Shown here: positions 6,421-6,426 of the stretch, piece by piece
Layout: every line of letters starts with the position of its first letter
Numbering within the stretch: position 1 is the stretch's first letter
From: an uncultured Acidimicrobiia bacterium
GTDB lineage: Bacteria; Actinomycetota; Acidimicrobiia; IMCC26256; CALEDW01
Assembly: GCA_937949585.1 (NCBI GenBank)
Contig: CALEDW010000256.1
Span: 1-6,426, forward strand
Direction of reading: 5' to 3'
DNA length: 6,426 nucleotides
The notes under the pieces: model-generated
The model's database searches: none
What the model was told of the DNA's origin: nothing
What the model saw: only the letters and a program-made list of their open reading frames with translations
Program-made: the position numbers and the translations under genes

Positions 6421-6426
6421 CCCTCC
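6421..6426 (-). promoter_or_regulatory. Ribosome binding site of the PilV/GspI-like gene
   Basis: GGAGGG on the minus strand sits six bases before the GTG at 6414 and decides that start. The bases GTGA at the start would also give a TGA at 6413-6411 to a frame entering from beyond the window. A fourth overlapping gene upstream is therefore possible but cannot be tested here. Confidence 0.65.

Overview
The window is GC-rich DNA from what looks like a high-GC actinobacterium. The clues are strongly G/C-biased third codon positions, long shadow reading frames in every direction, GTG start codons and Gly/Pro/Thr/Ser-rich exported proteins. The prepilin style, with an acidic G|ETLVE-type motif and a large PilX-like protein with PGVYYF and GVQFIFGG motifs, recalls my memory of actinobacterial pilus loci, possibly Acidimicrobiia. 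That assignment is inference; no rRNA or other marker is present.

All four real genes lie on the minus strand and read from right to left. They are: (1) a 220-residue PilV/GspI-like minor prepilin at 6414-5752; (2) a 635-residue PilW/GspJ-like minor prepilin carrying three fibronectin type III domains at 5758-3851; (3) a 1083-residue, cysteine-rich PilX/GspK-like protein at 3854-603; and (4) a 117-residue classical type IV pilin/GspG-like protein at 369-16. Genes 1 and 2 overlap by 7 bases and genes 2 and 3 by 4 bases (GTGA), so the three minor pilins form one tightly coupled translation unit. All four proteins have a basic leader of 20-30 residues followed by a prepilin-peptidase-type cleavage site and one hydrophobic helix.

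The 233-base gap between gene 3 and gene 4 (602-370) is dense in secondary structure. It holds an imperfect GC hairpin after the gene 3 stop, a 9-bp inverted repeat enclosing a perfect 12-bp palindrome, and two tandem GC hairpins built on an 11-bp direct repeat just before the ribosome binding site of gene 4. This looks like the boundary between the minor-pilin operon and a separately controlled pilin gene. I could not identify a convincing promoter there.

Functionally, the layout resembles the GspI-GspJ-GspK or PilV-PilW-PilX initiation complex that caps type IV pili and type II pseudopili, followed by the subunit that would polymerise into the fibre. What stands out is size: the J-like and K-like members carry large extracellular modules (three FN3 domains, and about 1000 residues of disulfide-rich beta-type sequence). 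This suggests a tip that doubles as an adhesin. No assembly ATPase, platform protein, secretin or prepilin peptidase gene lies in the window.
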